Source of the DNA: Rotaria socialis
Taxonomy: Eukaryota; Rotifera; Eurotatoria; Philodinida; Philodinidae
Direction of reading: 5' to 3'
Length of the DNA stretch: 64,000 nucleotides
Assembly (NCBI GenBank): GCA_905331475.1
Contig: CAJNYU010000657.1
Location: 1 to 64,000 of the forward strand
Shown piece after piece: positions 1-12,390 of this stretch. How positions within the stretch are numbered: the first letter of the stretch is position 1; each line of letters begins with the position of its first letter. Made by a program: the position numbers and the translations under genes. The notes under the pieces were generated by a model that was not told where the DNA came from, ran no database searches, and saw nothing but the letters and a program-made list of their open reading frames with translations.

Positions 1-49
1 CGGACGTATTTCTTACACATCTGATTCACTTTCACATATACACTTGTAC

Positions 50-118
50 AAGCTTTTTTCTCCTTTCTTCTCTTCTCTTCTCTTCTCTTTCTCTTTCTCT
101 TTTTCCTCCTTCCTGCGC
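50..118 (+). repeat. Pyrimidine-only low-complexity tract
   Basis: A C/T-only stretch with repeated TCTTC and TCTTT units lies just upstream of the ORF1 start codon. It may be part of the LINE 5' UTR or a simple repeat at the element's edge. The left end of the LINE is not defined in this window. Confidence 0.6.
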
Positions 119-132
119 ATCACCCCTATGGG

Positions 133-1599
133 ATGACAAGAGACAATGAGTCACCAACGGCAAATACAAACATCCATTTAAAGAAAAACTACAACAATCC
201 TCAAAACCAAGCCTTGGCAACTGGAAACTCAACAATTGTGTTCAACAATAGTACCAACTGTAACCCGAAAAAACGTCTCAGACAAGAATCATCAGAAATA
301 CAATCATCCCCACCTAATATTTCGAAATTAACAAGAACAACAATAACAAGTGATAGTATGGAAATCGTACACAAGACAGCATTTTCACCTTATTCTATAA
401 CATTAAAAAACTCACAACACAATGAACAACTTACAGATTGCAAATTAGTTGAACATTTAATTTTAGAATGGAAAAACAAAAATAGATCCGAGCTGGACAT
501 TACTGGTCGATTCGGGCATGAAAAACGGATTTTAATTTTTGCTAACAATGAAACAACTTTTGAAGAATTACTTGATCAACATAAATGGCCTGATAAAATT
601 GCGGATGATGAATTTGAATTAAAAGTACTGCGCATTTTCCCTTCAGCGTATTCGTTAGTAATCCAACAATTCTACAACGGTTGGAATATAAATGAAGTAC
701 AAGATGAATTAAAAATAACATATTCATCATTAATAAAGTTAACAAAAATGCATTCGTTTAACAATAAACCTTTAAATTTAGTTCGTGCTGATTTTTGCTC
801 ATTAGAGTAAATAAAGAAACTGATGGACACTGGAAGAATATCAATAGGCCATATGAAAAATACTTTGAAACAATATCATCCTCCTGCAAAGATCAACAAG
901 TGTATGAAATGCTTCAGTCACTATCACAATACTAAAGAATGTAACAGTCAGGTTCAACTCTGTATACGTTGTGGTCTCAATCATCCATTCAATAATAACT
1001 GCCAAAACGAGATCAAATGTGTCAACTGTGGTCAAGACCACTATGTAGGACATTTAGCATGTCCAGAAGTGCGACAAATCGGCCAAAATCAGAAGATAAA
1101 AAGAACACACCTATTAATAAATCAAGAACAAGATCAACACCTTTGTTATGTTTTTAACAAACAAACATTCCCACCATTCCCATCGTCACCAATACAGCAA
1201 CAAAACCACGAAGATTTTTAATCTCGACCTTACACGTACGCGTCAGTCCTACCGTCAAAACAACAACAACAACAACAACAACAACACATATCATATATAA
1301 GTAATAATCAATCAAATTGTATAGAGAACATATTAACCGCATTTACAAATAAAATTGAATCTCGTCTCCAACAATTAGAAGAAAGATTAATTAATCAAGT
1401 TATTATGATAGAGAAGACAGTAGACAATCTCAAGTGCACCACACGCGAACTAGAAACAGTAATCCATGAAACTATTTTACCTGTAATAAAAGTGATACAT
1501 AAATGTTCCTTTAACAACACTCGAAACACATCAGCGCGTGATGAATTAACAAAATACAGCAGGGATGTCATAATATCCACAACTTGGGTATCGAGATGA
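133..1599 (+). pseudogene. Non-LTR (LINE) retrotransposon ORF1, dead copy with two in-frame stops
   Basis: One frame runs from the ATG at 133 to 1599, broken only by TAA codons at 808-810 and 1219-1221. The N-terminal part (to about 810) is a basic, Asn/Ser-rich leader followed by a compact alpha/beta-looking region that may be an RRM-like ORF1 fold. Next come three zinc knuckles: CX2CX4HX4C (CMKCFSHYHNTKEC) and two variants, CIRCGLNHPFNNNC and CVNCGQDHYVGHLAC. This row is typical of nucleic-acid-binding ORF1/gag proteins of Jockey-like LINEs. After the second stop the frame continues through a poly-Gln run encoded by (CAA)n near 1261 and a coiled-coil-like stretch. The first stop falls between two conserved-looking segments, so it is probably a nonsense mutation. 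No reverse transcriptase ORF follows, so the copy is also 3'-truncated. The 3' end enters the fold-back element that begins near 1563. Family assignment is from motif recognition. Confidence 0.75.
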
Positions 1600-2203
1600 A
1601 TACCTAGATAGTATACCCAGTTGGATGGATATTTATGTATCCTCAGAGCTGAGGAATTGGAGTGCATTTGGTGTAACGAGGTTGGGTATCCACGAATTTT
1701 CCTACTGTCAGGTCCTGCTTCAAACGAATTAATATAAGCCACAATTCACATAACATACATGTGACAATCCACAACAACACCAACTACACAGCATGCTACA
1801 GTTTCAACCCGACTTCCCTGAGTCATTGTGATGAAAGTCGTAATAAATTGCTATTAGGTGAAAATGAAGTTGTTCAACGAACTTTTACCTGCAATTGCAC
1901 GCTATATACAATACTCATTAAACGAATCTGTACATATCGATAAACATTGGCATAAAGCTGACTACATGAATACAATAAATTTAAATATAGCATCACGTTT
2001 GCTTATTTATAATTATAAAGACACGTATTCCTACGAGAGGTTATCCATTTCCGATACCCAATCTCGTTACACCAAATGCACTCAAATTCCTCAGCTATGA
2101 GGAACATGGGTATTCATTTTAGTATGCATTTTAGATATCCACTTGAATGGATATCGTGAGTGGCATGCCGACGATACCCAGTATTAGGATATTATGACAT
2201 CTC
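1563..2203. mobile_element. Fold-back (long-TIR) element inserted in the LINE ORF1
   Basis: The two ends are long imperfect inverted repeats of about 130-160 bp. The left arm begins GATGTCATAATATCC and the right arm ends GGATATTATGACATC. Further in, both arms share GAGTGCATTTGGTGTAACGA and a TTGGGTATC block in opposite orientations. The roughly 300-bp centre (1740-2040) has no recognisable gene. The insertion lies where the LINE ORF1 frame is lost. No clear target-site duplication is visible, so the superfamily is not assigned. Confidence 0.7.
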
Positions 2204-3842
2204 TGGGTTACGCCGCTGAGCAAGATCGATCGCATGGAGAATTGTTTTCCAACTTGAGTAAGTGAAAATTTACTGAAAATTGTCGATGCCCAAAAATTCC
2301 GACCCCGTCTTACTTTGAGTGCATATATCTCCAGAAGGGATCATCCGCTCGAGCTGAAATTTTCAGTTTCTTCTTAGCTTAGCCAGGACTACCTACTATA
2401 AAAGGATGAGTCAAATAGATGAGATCGATTGAGCAACCTTTTGCTGTAACTGGTCGTGAGTTACGTGCAATGTCTCCTATTAATTTTCTTGTGAGGTTAC
2501 CTTTAGATTTCAAACATGAGTGTTTCAAATCTAACATGTAGCACTAAATGTTCGGGCTATAGTATTTAATAGTTAATCTTAAATAAATGGCGCTGATATG
2601 AAAAGGAAACAGAAAAATAAAGATATTAACTGGTTTTGAAAATTCATCATCTTTCTACAAGAAGTAGTTTATCTGGAAATATTAAAAGCGCACATGTTCA
2701 TAATCAGATCTTTTCGATCTATCGAACTATACACAAAGAAAAATAATATAGCTTAATTGGAATTTTCTATTCCCATCATCTTTGTTTGTAAAAGAGCCTT
2801 AACAACAAACTGATTTTTCACTTATTTAATTCTTTCATCCCTACATATTCTCTCAAATCACTAAAGTTCAATATTTTTTCTGGAAAATTTGAGCACAATA
2901 ATACTGAACATGTTGTTCTTTAAATAGACACATTGAAAAATGCTTCATTTCGAATCAGAATTAATCATTTCATTTCTGTACTCTGTCTCAATGCGATTGT
3001 ATTTGCTGCATAGAATATATGACATCCTGGTCAATATAATACGAGAAGAAAAACGTTTTTAACTGGAGGCGTTCCGTTTTTGTAAACAGTTTTTCACTGA
3101 AACAACACCGTTGAAAATGTGTGATCTCATCGAAGAAATAAATGTTTCTATATGATCTTTCGACTATTATTCAAAACACGATAACTATCGAATCATTTTA
3201 ACATGTCACGAAAATGAAGATAAATGACTGAATTTGACATCTGTTTCATTCATGTGCTTTGTCTTTCAGTCTCTATCGAGTTCTTTTCTTTTCCAATTGT
3301 TTGATGTTTTCATCGAAGTTTTCATTACTCATGAGGTTTCTTCTATGCATTTTTAAACAACAACTCATATATTTGACTATCAATCATTGTGAATAAATTA
3401 ATAATTATATTCTTTTGTCTGATTAGAAGAGAAATAAGTGAAAAAAAACCCGATCAACTAAATTGTCCCACTTTTAAATCTTTTTTTCCTATAATGTTAC
3501 TAATAGAATATAAAAATATTTAATTTCAATTTTCACTGAAAACAATATTGCCGTCAATGTGTCAACATTGTTGACAATTAAAAAGCTTGTACCATCAGTA
3601 ATTTTGTATTTTACTTTATGTAGCTAAAGATTCACTACGCACTTTTGACAGTATCATAGGCAAACACAAAAGGAATGTCTTTTTTTTGTAAGACTGCCGG
3701 CAAACATTGCTTTTTATTTTAAACTTTTTATTAGATCGAAGAAGGATGAGTGTTTTTGTATGTTCTTTTTCATCCTTTTTGTCGTCCCAATTTATAGTAA
3801 TGTTGAGTTTAGTCACGTACAGATTTTTATTTGTCACTAAAA
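2204..3842. other. Intergenic, no gene seen
   Basis: AT-rich sequence between the LINE and fold-back remnants and the protease gene. The first 250 bases (to about 2480) are less AT-rich than the rest and may be repeat-derived. A minus-strand open frame at 3616-3942 has no recognisable domain and overlaps the protease signal-peptide exon, so it is not called. Confidence 0.5.
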
Positions 3843-5562
3843 ATGCCAAATTTACGTGTTCTATTCTACTTGCTTCTGATTGGTTTTGCATTTCCAATTG
3901 AATTACCTCGGTAATTCGTTTTAGAAAGTTATTTTTTTGCATTCATGAAGTGTATTTTAGAATTTCATGTTATCGAACAATAAGTCTTCCAATAATAAAT
4001 ACTTTTATAGAACAGGAAACAACTATATCTAACTATAAAAGTTCATTACGATTCAAAGGCAGAACAAATCAAGTAACACAATCATTATTTAATCAAGCAA
4101 ATGTATATTAAAAGAAAATTCAATCTATAAGTTTAACTATAGTATGCTATTTCTTTCAGTATTATTGGGTCGGTGCAATTTCGATTGGTACACCAGGAAA
4201 AACTTTTATTATTGATTTCGATACAGGTTCTACTGATTTATGGGTACCGTCAATTCAATGTCTTTCTACTTGCGGTGAATAGTTCTCTAGAGAATGAAAA
4301 GCACCTCTAGAATAATATAAACTTTAGGAAACAAAGCAAAATACAATTCATCGAGTTCGAAAACTTCGCAAGCTAATGGAGCTCTCTTAGAAATTACATA
4401 TGGTGATGGTTCATATGTTAACGGTATTTTCATTAATGATACCGTAACGGTATGTATTGATTGATTGATTGATGAATAAATCTTAACAATTCAAACGCTT
4501 AATTAGATAGAATCCTTGTCTGTATTAAACCAAGCATTTGCTGAAGCGAAGAATATGTCAGGTTTTAGTTCTTCAACATTCGATGGCGTATTAGGTCTTG
4601 CTTATCCATCACTTGGCACATTTGGTCAACTACCTGTTTTTTATAATATGTGGCAGCAAGGTCTTATACCTCAAGCATGTTTTTCTTTTTATTTCAATCC
4701 GTACGTTTAATCTTAGTCAATCATTGATGATAGTTTTAATAAAAAACAAAAATTTTCGTTTTCAGAAATCCTGATGTTTATCCAGGTGGTGAACTCAGTT
4801 TTGGTGGAGTAGATTCAACAAAACATTCAGGTTCAATCAGTTACGTCGATGTTGTGATACCTGCCTACTGGGAATTTATGATGAACAGGTGAAATCAAAC
4901 ATTTGAAAAGAAGAACTGTTTTTAATGTTTCTTTCATATCTAGTGTCAAAGTAAGCGATAAAATAATATGTACAAAATGCCGTGCTATTTTGGATACTGG
5001 CACAACATTGATTGTTGGTCCTTCTAGTCAAATAGCCTTACTTAATCGTGCTATTGATGCAACCTATGATCCAGGAACTGGATTAGTAAGATTGATCATG
5101 TTAACATCATCTTATTTTATAGATAGTAATTATCTTTTTTTCCGTTTTCTTGAAATAAAATAGTACACCGTTGACTGTCATACGCGTCTATTATCGAATT
5201 TTCCCGATGTAGAGTTTTCAATTGGTAATATAACATTTATACTATCAGTATTACAATATCTACTTATCGTAAATGACGGTGATACTCAAATATGTTATAC
5301 AGTTTTTCAAGGTGTAAATTTACATGATAATCATGGATATCTAATATGGATTCTTGGTGATTATTTTCTTAGTCGTTTCTATTCAATCTATAATGTGAAT
5401 CGTAACCAAGTTGGTCTTGCCAAATCAATATCATATAGTTATATACAAATAGATTCGAAAACATTATTCGGAAATTTTAGTAGTAAACGTTATTTTCCAC
5501 AATTTTTCCAATTATTCAGTTTTGTTATGATTCATTTTATAAAAAAATATGTTTGCTTTTGA
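3843..5562 (+). CDS. Pepsin/cathepsin D-type aspartic protease (family A1), multi-exon
   Basis: Secreted or lysosomal aspartyl endopeptidase. Exons: 3843-3910 (signal peptide, [18 protein letters not shown]), about 4011-4102 (propeptide), 4160-4274, 4328-4449, 4507-4700, 4766-4888, 4944-5085, 5164-5562. Introns from 4103 onward are 53-78 nt, GT-AG, and phases agree. Both catalytic aspartates are present: [12 protein letters not shown] in the 4160 exon and [13 protein letters not shown] in the 4944 exon. The flap tyrosine is in ITYGDGS (4328 exon). [17 protein letters not shown] near 5350 is the usual C-terminal block. The protein then runs on past the normal A1 end into a hydrophobic tail ending KKYVCF. 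AATAAA overlaps the stop codon. The join between exon 1 and the propeptide exon does not keep frame with any GT-AG pair I found, so there is either a small unrecognised exon or a frameshift there. Mature domain identity is secure; the 5' model is not. Confidence 0.85.
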
Positions 5563-7710
5563 ATAAATAAATTATTGTCTAACTAATGAAGTTTTTACTA
5601 ATTTCACAAATGTCAATATGACGAGAACTTGAAAATAGTTTTCCTATTAAAAAGTAAAAAGGAGACCTATTATGCATATATTTAACGTTGATGTTTATTC
5701 TATATTATTATGCATATTTATGATAATTTCTAAAAGAATAATTAATCTTAAATACACCAGAGTCATCAAGTAACATTTTTTCTAAGGTTATTGTCTTTCC
5801 CACGACATAATTTACATTCAAAACCGGTTATTTGCCTCACATCCATTCATAGTGTTTCTAACTTTGCGCGCATGTGACGTGTTTCATTGTGTAATATAAT
5901 AAAATAACATGATAATAAATTTCTTCTTCTTCGCACATGACTTGTGTAAGCCAGAGATCACAATAAAAGAAGAAAAAAAAGCGCATCGACTTGATGCTTC
6001 ATCATAAAAACATGATTATCACAGAAATTTCTATTACTAAAACGTATTTGGCTGCTTCATCAAGCACGAAGCATACAAATGTCAATTTCCAGTCCATTTA
6101 GCAGACATTATACTAGTAGTAGAATTGTTTCCTGTCTGTGAATTATATGTAATATAATTTTACTTCATACGAATAGAATATTCTGATGATATGCAATAAA
6201 ACTAAAACTTGAATCAGTTGGCCCATGTGTGTCTTTAATTGCATAAAATCTTTGCGATATAAGTATGATTGTGTCAAGAATATTAATCGTATATATTTCA
6301 TGATTAGAACGTGTCGATCAACGATTCTTCATCGAAATATATTGTTTTTCAATTTCAACACAAATTCTACTAATCATGTTGTGATCAGCGATTGTTTATG
6401 GATAGAAAAAGTATTCTATCAAACTATTTTTTTTTTCTAAATTATGCTAGACTTGTACCGTTAAGTAATACTATAAATCTTTCAATTTTATTGTTAGTGC
6501 ACTGACATTCCTGTAAATAATTCTGTATGATATATATCTGTTTTACATAATCTATAAAAATTATTTCTCAGATTATCATTTTTTAAATAAAGCACATTGG
6601 ATACAAATACAAGGCTCTAAGCACATTTGGTTTGTTATAAATAAATAATTCGAATAAGTCCGTGTTCATTGTTATTTCTATTCTTTGCCACTTTTTCTAA
6701 CAAACTCTGCTTCTGACTTAGAATAAACTGTGTTCATATCTTTTAGGAAATTATTTTCATCAAAAAAATAATCACATAATCATTATTGAAACAGAATGAA
6801 AAAGATTTTTCTATACAAACTATAGGTGTTCTGTAAAATAAACTTGTTGATTGCTGTTTTCCATATTACCCTATCTAACAGCAATCAATATGTCAAGGCA
6901 TGAAATTTTATATATATATTGACTAAAAACAACTACTAAAATACAATGTTATCTAAACTAAAATAATCATTATAACTCATTTATCGTAAACAAATAATTT
7001 TTTATCTTTTAAAATTAAATTATTGATCAAAATTTCATCAATTATTTTCTAGATAAATAAAAATGTTGACATCTTCATTCTAATACATAGACTGCCACGT
7101 GTATATTAATGCAAAATGAATTTCCTAATCAAGTACTGTTGTATAATTCTGATATAGTGAAATTAATTCTATTATCATAAAAGAATATGGAAATAAGTCT
7201 CTGGTGCTTTTATTCGTTGTCTAGAAAATATTTTTCGTGGCAAAAATTTGTGTAGAAATTAATTCTAGTAAAAATATTCTTCAAACTAATGAATTTTAGA
7301 ACAAAAAAGAAAACTTTTCTGATCATAATCATTCGTACTCAATAAATCGATAGTAAAGATTCTCTTTTTTGGATTTATTTCGTCTAAAAGATTATAAAAA
7401 AAAAGAAAGAAAAACAATACAACGAAGAAGAAAAAATTTAACTTTTTGTTGAAAATATAAATTTACACCATAATGTAACATCTTTCGATAAATATTGACA
7501 ATAATCTTTTTTTAAATATTTTTCTGAAATTATAAACCGAGAGATTCTCAAATCCGATTCGTTCATCTCTACTATCTACAAACATAAAGTAATGTTACAC
7601 GAAAAAACAAAAATTACAACAATAACAATTAATCAAAAGATATTAAAATAATATTTTGCTATATCATATGAATATTTTATTATTCTTATTCTTATTAGAT
7701 AAATTAAAAT
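5563..7710. other. Intergenic, no gene seen
   Basis: AT-rich spacer between the convergent protease (+) and GPCR (-) genes. It holds scattered poly(A)/poly(T) runs and short open frames without domains (for example 6225-6440). Both genes' 3' UTRs should lie at its edges. Confidence 0.5.
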
Positions 7711-8928
7711 CTACTCATTTGATGATGTTTTTATTGATGCTATCAATCGAATAGAACAAGGTGCTGATATATCACTTGATCGATCAAAGTCAATATCATG
7801 AGTTATTAAATTTAATTCGTATCGTTTTCGATTCACATGAAATAATGCTGTTTTTGTAACGTTCTCGGTTTGTTCTGTCCTTTTTACAGCACAAGTATTA
7901 AATAAACCACAACATGTTACTAAATTATGCCAATAATGTAAATAACCAGCACGAAATTTTGACGACATAACACCATAGATAGCGGGATTAACGCATGAAT
8001 TACTCATAGCCATAAGATGAAAAGCAAAATAAACATGTGGAACATATTTTTCATGGATGATTTCAGTAAGATATGGTCGTAATATATTTGTATATAATTG
8101 CATTGGGAGCCAACATACACCAAACATAATTACAACAACAAAACACATTTTAATGACTTTCTGCTTGGATTTTTTAATTTTAGCATCACGTTCTGAATGT
8201 GCTTCACCTGGTGCACGACTTTGGTGTAATCGCCAACCAAGACGTATATAAACTATTGTTAGTACACATAATGGAACAATATAGATGATAGTGATCGTTG
8301 CAAAATTATAGGCTGCTTGTAGTGATGACGGGAGAATCATTGCTTCGCATACTGTTTGCGAATGTTCTGTTATATTATCTGAATCACGATGAAAACAAGT
8401 ATGCTTTATATCCATATCAATAAATATTGGTGAACTAAATAATATTGAAAATGCCCACAGTAAAGCAATTAATAGTCGACATTGTTTTCTTGTTAATTTT
8501 GGCTTTAATGGGTGAATTATTGCTATATAACGGTCAACTGACATAGCCACTAATGTATATACTGTACAAACAACAACAACAGACTGTGCAAATGATGTAA
8601 ATTTGCACATAAATTCTCCAAATGGCCAATCAGATAAAAGATAATCTGATATAAACACAATTGGAATACAAAAAAGACCGATAAAAAGATCGGTTAGTGC
8701 CAAATTTGCAATAAATAAATTTGTAACAGTAATAACACCCATGAAATGAAATACTATAAAACATACAAGAGCGTTTCCACCAACAGTAAGAATACTCAAT
8801 AATGTATAGATAATCAGAGCTGTTGCTTGAAGATACGATGGTGGCATAGGTGGTGCGGAATCCACATAAACTGTTCCAGATGGAGACGCATTACATGTTA
8901 TATTAAATGGAAAATGAATTGAAGCCAT
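7711..8928 (-). CDS. Rhodopsin-family neuropeptide receptor GPCR (tachykinin/NPY-like), intronless
   Basis: A 405-residue, single-exon seven-transmembrane receptor for a peptide ligand. The N-terminus is short and extracellular, with N-glycosylation sequons at N9 (NIT) and N13 (NAS) and no signal peptide. Class A landmarks: GN at 51-52 in TM1, LALTD ending at D80 in TM2, disulfide cysteines C108 and C194, DRY at 132-134, W158 in TM4, CWLP at 272-275 in TM6 and NPAIY at 314-318 in TM7. A Cys pair at 339-340 could be palmitoylated. The HPLKPKLT sequence after DRY and the TM6-TM7 region resemble tachykinin, NPY and GPR83-type receptors, so a beta-group peptide receptor is likely; the exact ligand cannot be told from sequence alone. 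The ATG at 8928 is the first in frame. No disruption is seen. Confidence 0.88.
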   Translation of the reverse strand: MASIHFPFNITCNASPSGTVYVDSAPPMPPSYLQATALIIYTLLSILTVGGNALVCFIVFHFMGVITVTNLFIANLALTDLFIGLFCIPIVFISDYLLSDWPFGEFMCKFTSFAQSVVVVCTVYTLVAMSVDRYIAIIHPLKPKLTRKQCRLLIALLWAFSILFSSPIFIDMDIKHTCFHRDSDNITEHSQTVCEAMILPSSLQAAYNFATITIIYIVPLCVLTIVYIRLGWRLHQSRAPGEAHSERDAKIKKSKQKVIKMCFVVVIMFGVCWLPMQLYTNILRPYLTEIIHEKYVPHVYFAFHLMAMSNSCVNPAIYGVMSSKFRAGYLHYWHNLVTCCGLFNTCAVKRTEQTENVTKTALFHVNRKRYELNLITHDIDFDRSSDISAPCSIRLIASIKTSSNE

Positions 8929-10121
8929 TGTTATTCAGTCGACATTTAGTTACAATAGAAAATTACGTTCTAGAAAAAAAAAATATGCAAGCATAACTAT
9001 AAATACTATGACAAGTAACGAAAACAAAACGTGTCGATCTATTAAGATGTGTTTAATACGAGATGTTGTGCCCAGGGAAAGCAGTAGGAAATTAGCTTGA
9101 TTATTTAATGTGATTTATATTCTGAGGATTCTCTTAGTTATATTTTCAAGCAAAAATAGAGTAATTGTGTTGATGTGATATAATCTTATAAACTATTTTT
9201 ACTGCACTATCTCATTTCCGGTTAGTTTGCCATGACAAATGAATAGTATAGACTCGCATAGTTATGAGAATTTATTTTTCTTATATATCGCCTATAAGAA
9301 AATAATCTTTCTAAAACCGCTGATAAACAAAAAAGGAAATATGTTAAATAGCTTCTTTTTTCTCTGGAATTTCTCATTAAAAGTAGAAGTAAAAGCTTCT
9401 TTCATATGAATATATCAGTCAAACTAGAGATGACTCATAGTATTATAATTATTAATATGTGACACTCGTCCTACCGATGTACATCCGTCTGATATCAACT
9501 ATTGATTGTCATTGTGTTGAAGAAGCGAGAGAAGATGAAGATAGACGACAAAAAGAAAATAAGAGGAGAAACTACAAAAAAAAAGAAGACGAAGAAGATA
9601 AAGAAAGAACTTGTCTAATATTTTATTTTCATCTTCAGCTTATCGATCTTCATTCTTGTTCTTCGATATGATTCCCTAAAAAGACACTTGAACATATTTA
9701 TAAACTATTCTTAAATGCTAGTTATAAAACACTTATGTCGTTGTTTTCTGTTCTTGAAAAAACAAAATCGAGACTTAATAACTATATAAGTAACTAAAAT
9801 TGTTCTGTTTCCCCCCTATTTGCATTGATCAAATAGCAAAAAACAAAAGCAAGCAAACGAATACAATGTAACAACAGTTAATGAAGGTTGTTTGTACTTG
9901 TCGTTCAGACACATTAATCACAATATGTTTGAGGAATGTAAAGAAAACGGAATGGATCATTAGTAAAATTGATTTCATGAAAAATAACAATAAAACAAAA
10001 GCCTAATAGTCATTTAAAAGTAGCGGCTACATTTTATTTTAACTAATCGTGTTATAATGATCAAATAAAACTAAAGAATCCCATGTATATCATCATGCAA
10101 AAAGTGGTTATCAATATATTT
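8929..10121. other. GPCR upstream region, no gene seen
   Basis: AT-rich sequence containing the presumed promoter of the GPCR. A purine-rich stretch at about 9520-9610 yields a short charged open frame that looks like low-complexity sequence, not a gene. Confidence 0.45.
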
Positions 10122-11174
10122 TAAGGTGCTGGTAATTGAAAACTACAGTGTCTCTTCTCTTTTGCTTAAACATGCGTCATTAGATTTCCCTTATCGCACT
10201 GATCACGAATATCTACTAAGTTTTTCGGTTTGACAAAACATTCGTGAAGAAAAATGCAAGATACTATGAAGGTCTAAAAATCAGCAAAAAAATTGCTTTT
10301 CAACAAATAACATGTATTTCTCTAATGTTACACGTTTCACTCTCATCAATATGATTTTCGAATTCCTCGTGAAAGAATGAGCGTCTAGCAGCAATATATA
10401 AAGCTTTATTAGATATTACATGTTCAACCTGGTCGACACGCATTTAGGGTCACTCCGTTTTGTACTAATTAGTGAATTTTGCAAATCTATCTAGTTTTTT
10501 TTCTTGGTGTAGAGAGCTTTCATTCAATTGTCATTCAAAGCGTCATTTGATGAGCTACAAAAGAATAGCTTGCTTGTTTTTATACTGCTTTTCTGTGCTG
10601 AGAAACATGTTTTTCCCACGCCAATAGTTGAATGGTCGAAAAATGAGGCATTTTTTTTCACTTTTACACTACATCGAATAAACTATATTTTATCGAAAAT
10701 AAATTTTCGTCAAAATTCGATCAGTACTCCCCCAAGCTACTTTTAATTCAATTTGTCCCTGTGGTACCTTACGGGCCGAATTTCGATGAAAATTTATTTT
10801 CGACAAAATATAGTTTATTCGATGTAGTGTTTTATGCTGATTCCGAATATGATATCCCTTTGACTCAGAGAAGAGTCTTTTGTAGTGTAAAAGTGAAAAA
10901 AATTGCTGCTAGATACTCATTCTTTCACGAGGAATTCGAAAATCATATTGATGAAAGTGAAACGTGTAACATTAGAGAAATACATGTTATTTGTTGAAAA
11001 ACAATTTTTTTGCTGATTTTTAGACCTTCATAGTATCTTGCATTTTTCTTCACGAATGTTTTGTCAAATCGAAAAACTTAGTAGATATTCGTGATCAGTG
11101 CGATAAGGGAAATCTAATGATGCATGTTTAAGCAAAGGAGAAGAGGCGCTGTAGGTTTCAATTACCCGCATCTT
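10122..11174. mobile_element. Large imperfect palindrome / fold-back element (about 1.05 kb)
   Basis: The left arm (about 10122-10720) and right arm (about 10775-11174) are reverse complements along nearly their whole length. Matching landmarks are GGTAATTGAAA near 10130 against its complement near 11160, CACGAATATCTACTAAG near 10204 against 11085, and TTCGAATTCCTCGTGAAAG near 10359 against 10925. The loop is about 50 nt. The arms differ by an extra block of about 250 bp in the left arm (about 10402-10650) and about 54 bp in the right arm (about 10829-10882, flanked by GTAGTG repeats). No transposase and no definite target duplication are visible. A transcript across it would fold into a long hairpin. 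Confidence 0.75.
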
Positions 11175-12089
11175 ACATACTATAAGATTTCCCAATAGAT
11201 GCGAAAAAAAAACCTAATAAAAAGAATTAAAATATTTGATTAACTCAACACCCATATTCTCATGTTTACTGAGTTCACATTTCTAGATATATTTATCTAG
11301 TACAAGTAAAAATATATTTTATGATACTAACATGTATGTCGTAATTTTGTTTGATTTGAATCAAATGAGTCATTGATCGATTAAAATATAAATTTATTCT
11401 ATGATTATAAATTAAGCCAAAAGAAGTTTTATCTTATAGATTCAGAACAACTAATAGTCAAAGAAAAACTACTGATATATAATGACATCTATTATTAGAC
11501 TCACAACGGATAAGAAAACCAGACAATACTTAAGTCATTACTTGCGAAAAATAAAAGAGAAGAAGACCAGAATTTATTATTGTGACTTTGTCAAAATTTA
11601 TTTCTCGATAATAATAAATTTCTTTTACTAAAGCGTTATAATATACATGCATGCTATAAATAAACTCTAGCAATCCTGCTTTGCATTACACAGAAAGAAT
11701 CTTTGGTATGAACGAATAGAATGCACTACTTCCGTTGCTCGTCGATGGGATGAACCATCATCGGTAGATTGCGTGTAAATGAGCTTTATTTTTCTGTATC
11801 CTGCTGATACTGGCAGAGTCACTAAATGCGACAGAGTCAGTACTTGCTCCCCATACATAGTTAAGTATGATTTTAGTGCATGTTTTTTTCCTCAAGATTT
11901 AATTGCTTTTTGAATTATGTCAAGTATGGTCTGCGTAAGATCAAGTTGATCGTTCGATTAAAGGATGTTATTCTGATAAGAACTATTCTTCTAGCCAATA
12001 AAATTAGATTGTATACGCCTACCATTTTCGTGTGAATAATTTTAAAATATTAAAATATTGTAAAAAAAAAGTCTAACTTCTATCTCATC
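11175..12089. other. Intergenic, no gene seen
   Basis: AT-rich. A short minus-strand open frame (11667-11858) has no recognisable domain and is not called. Confidence 0.45.
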
Positions 12090-12390
12090 TACCCAGGTGA
12101 ATGAATCCGACAGTGAATGCTATCGGATATCATGGGATCCAACAAGCCGACAAAATCCGATTAAATTCCTGGTCACGGACCTACTAACGGATCCGATGAA
12201 AAAAAAACATTTTTTTAATCACCAATGAATAAGCATATGGTGCCAACAGAACACATAGATCGAATGCTTATGTTGGATTCCGTTAAATTCTGACACTGGA
12301 ATCTATCGGATTCCAATACTAGGGTTCCGATTGTAGGTCCCATACTCGGATACCGATAGGATCCCACTATCGGAAGCATTCTCCTGGGTA
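12090..12390. mobile_element. CCCAGG-ended MITE flanked by TA (copy 1)
   Basis: The termini are inverted repeats of about 50 bp: left CCCAGGTGAATG, right CATTCTCCTGGG, each followed inwards by CCGA(C/T)AGTG-like and GGGATCC blocks. A TA dinucleotide abuts both ends, as for Tc1/mariner-type insertion. The interior is built from one short word, TCGGAT(A/T)CC, repeated in both orientations, around a short AT-rich centre. It has no coding capacity. Two other elements in the window (40128-40403 and 48729-49808) share the CCCAGG/CCTGGG ends but use different internal words. Confidence 0.75.

Noticed and set aside
3616-3942. 108-codon minus-strand open frame
   Set aside because: It overlaps the protease signal-peptide exon on the other strand, has no domain and no splice partners.
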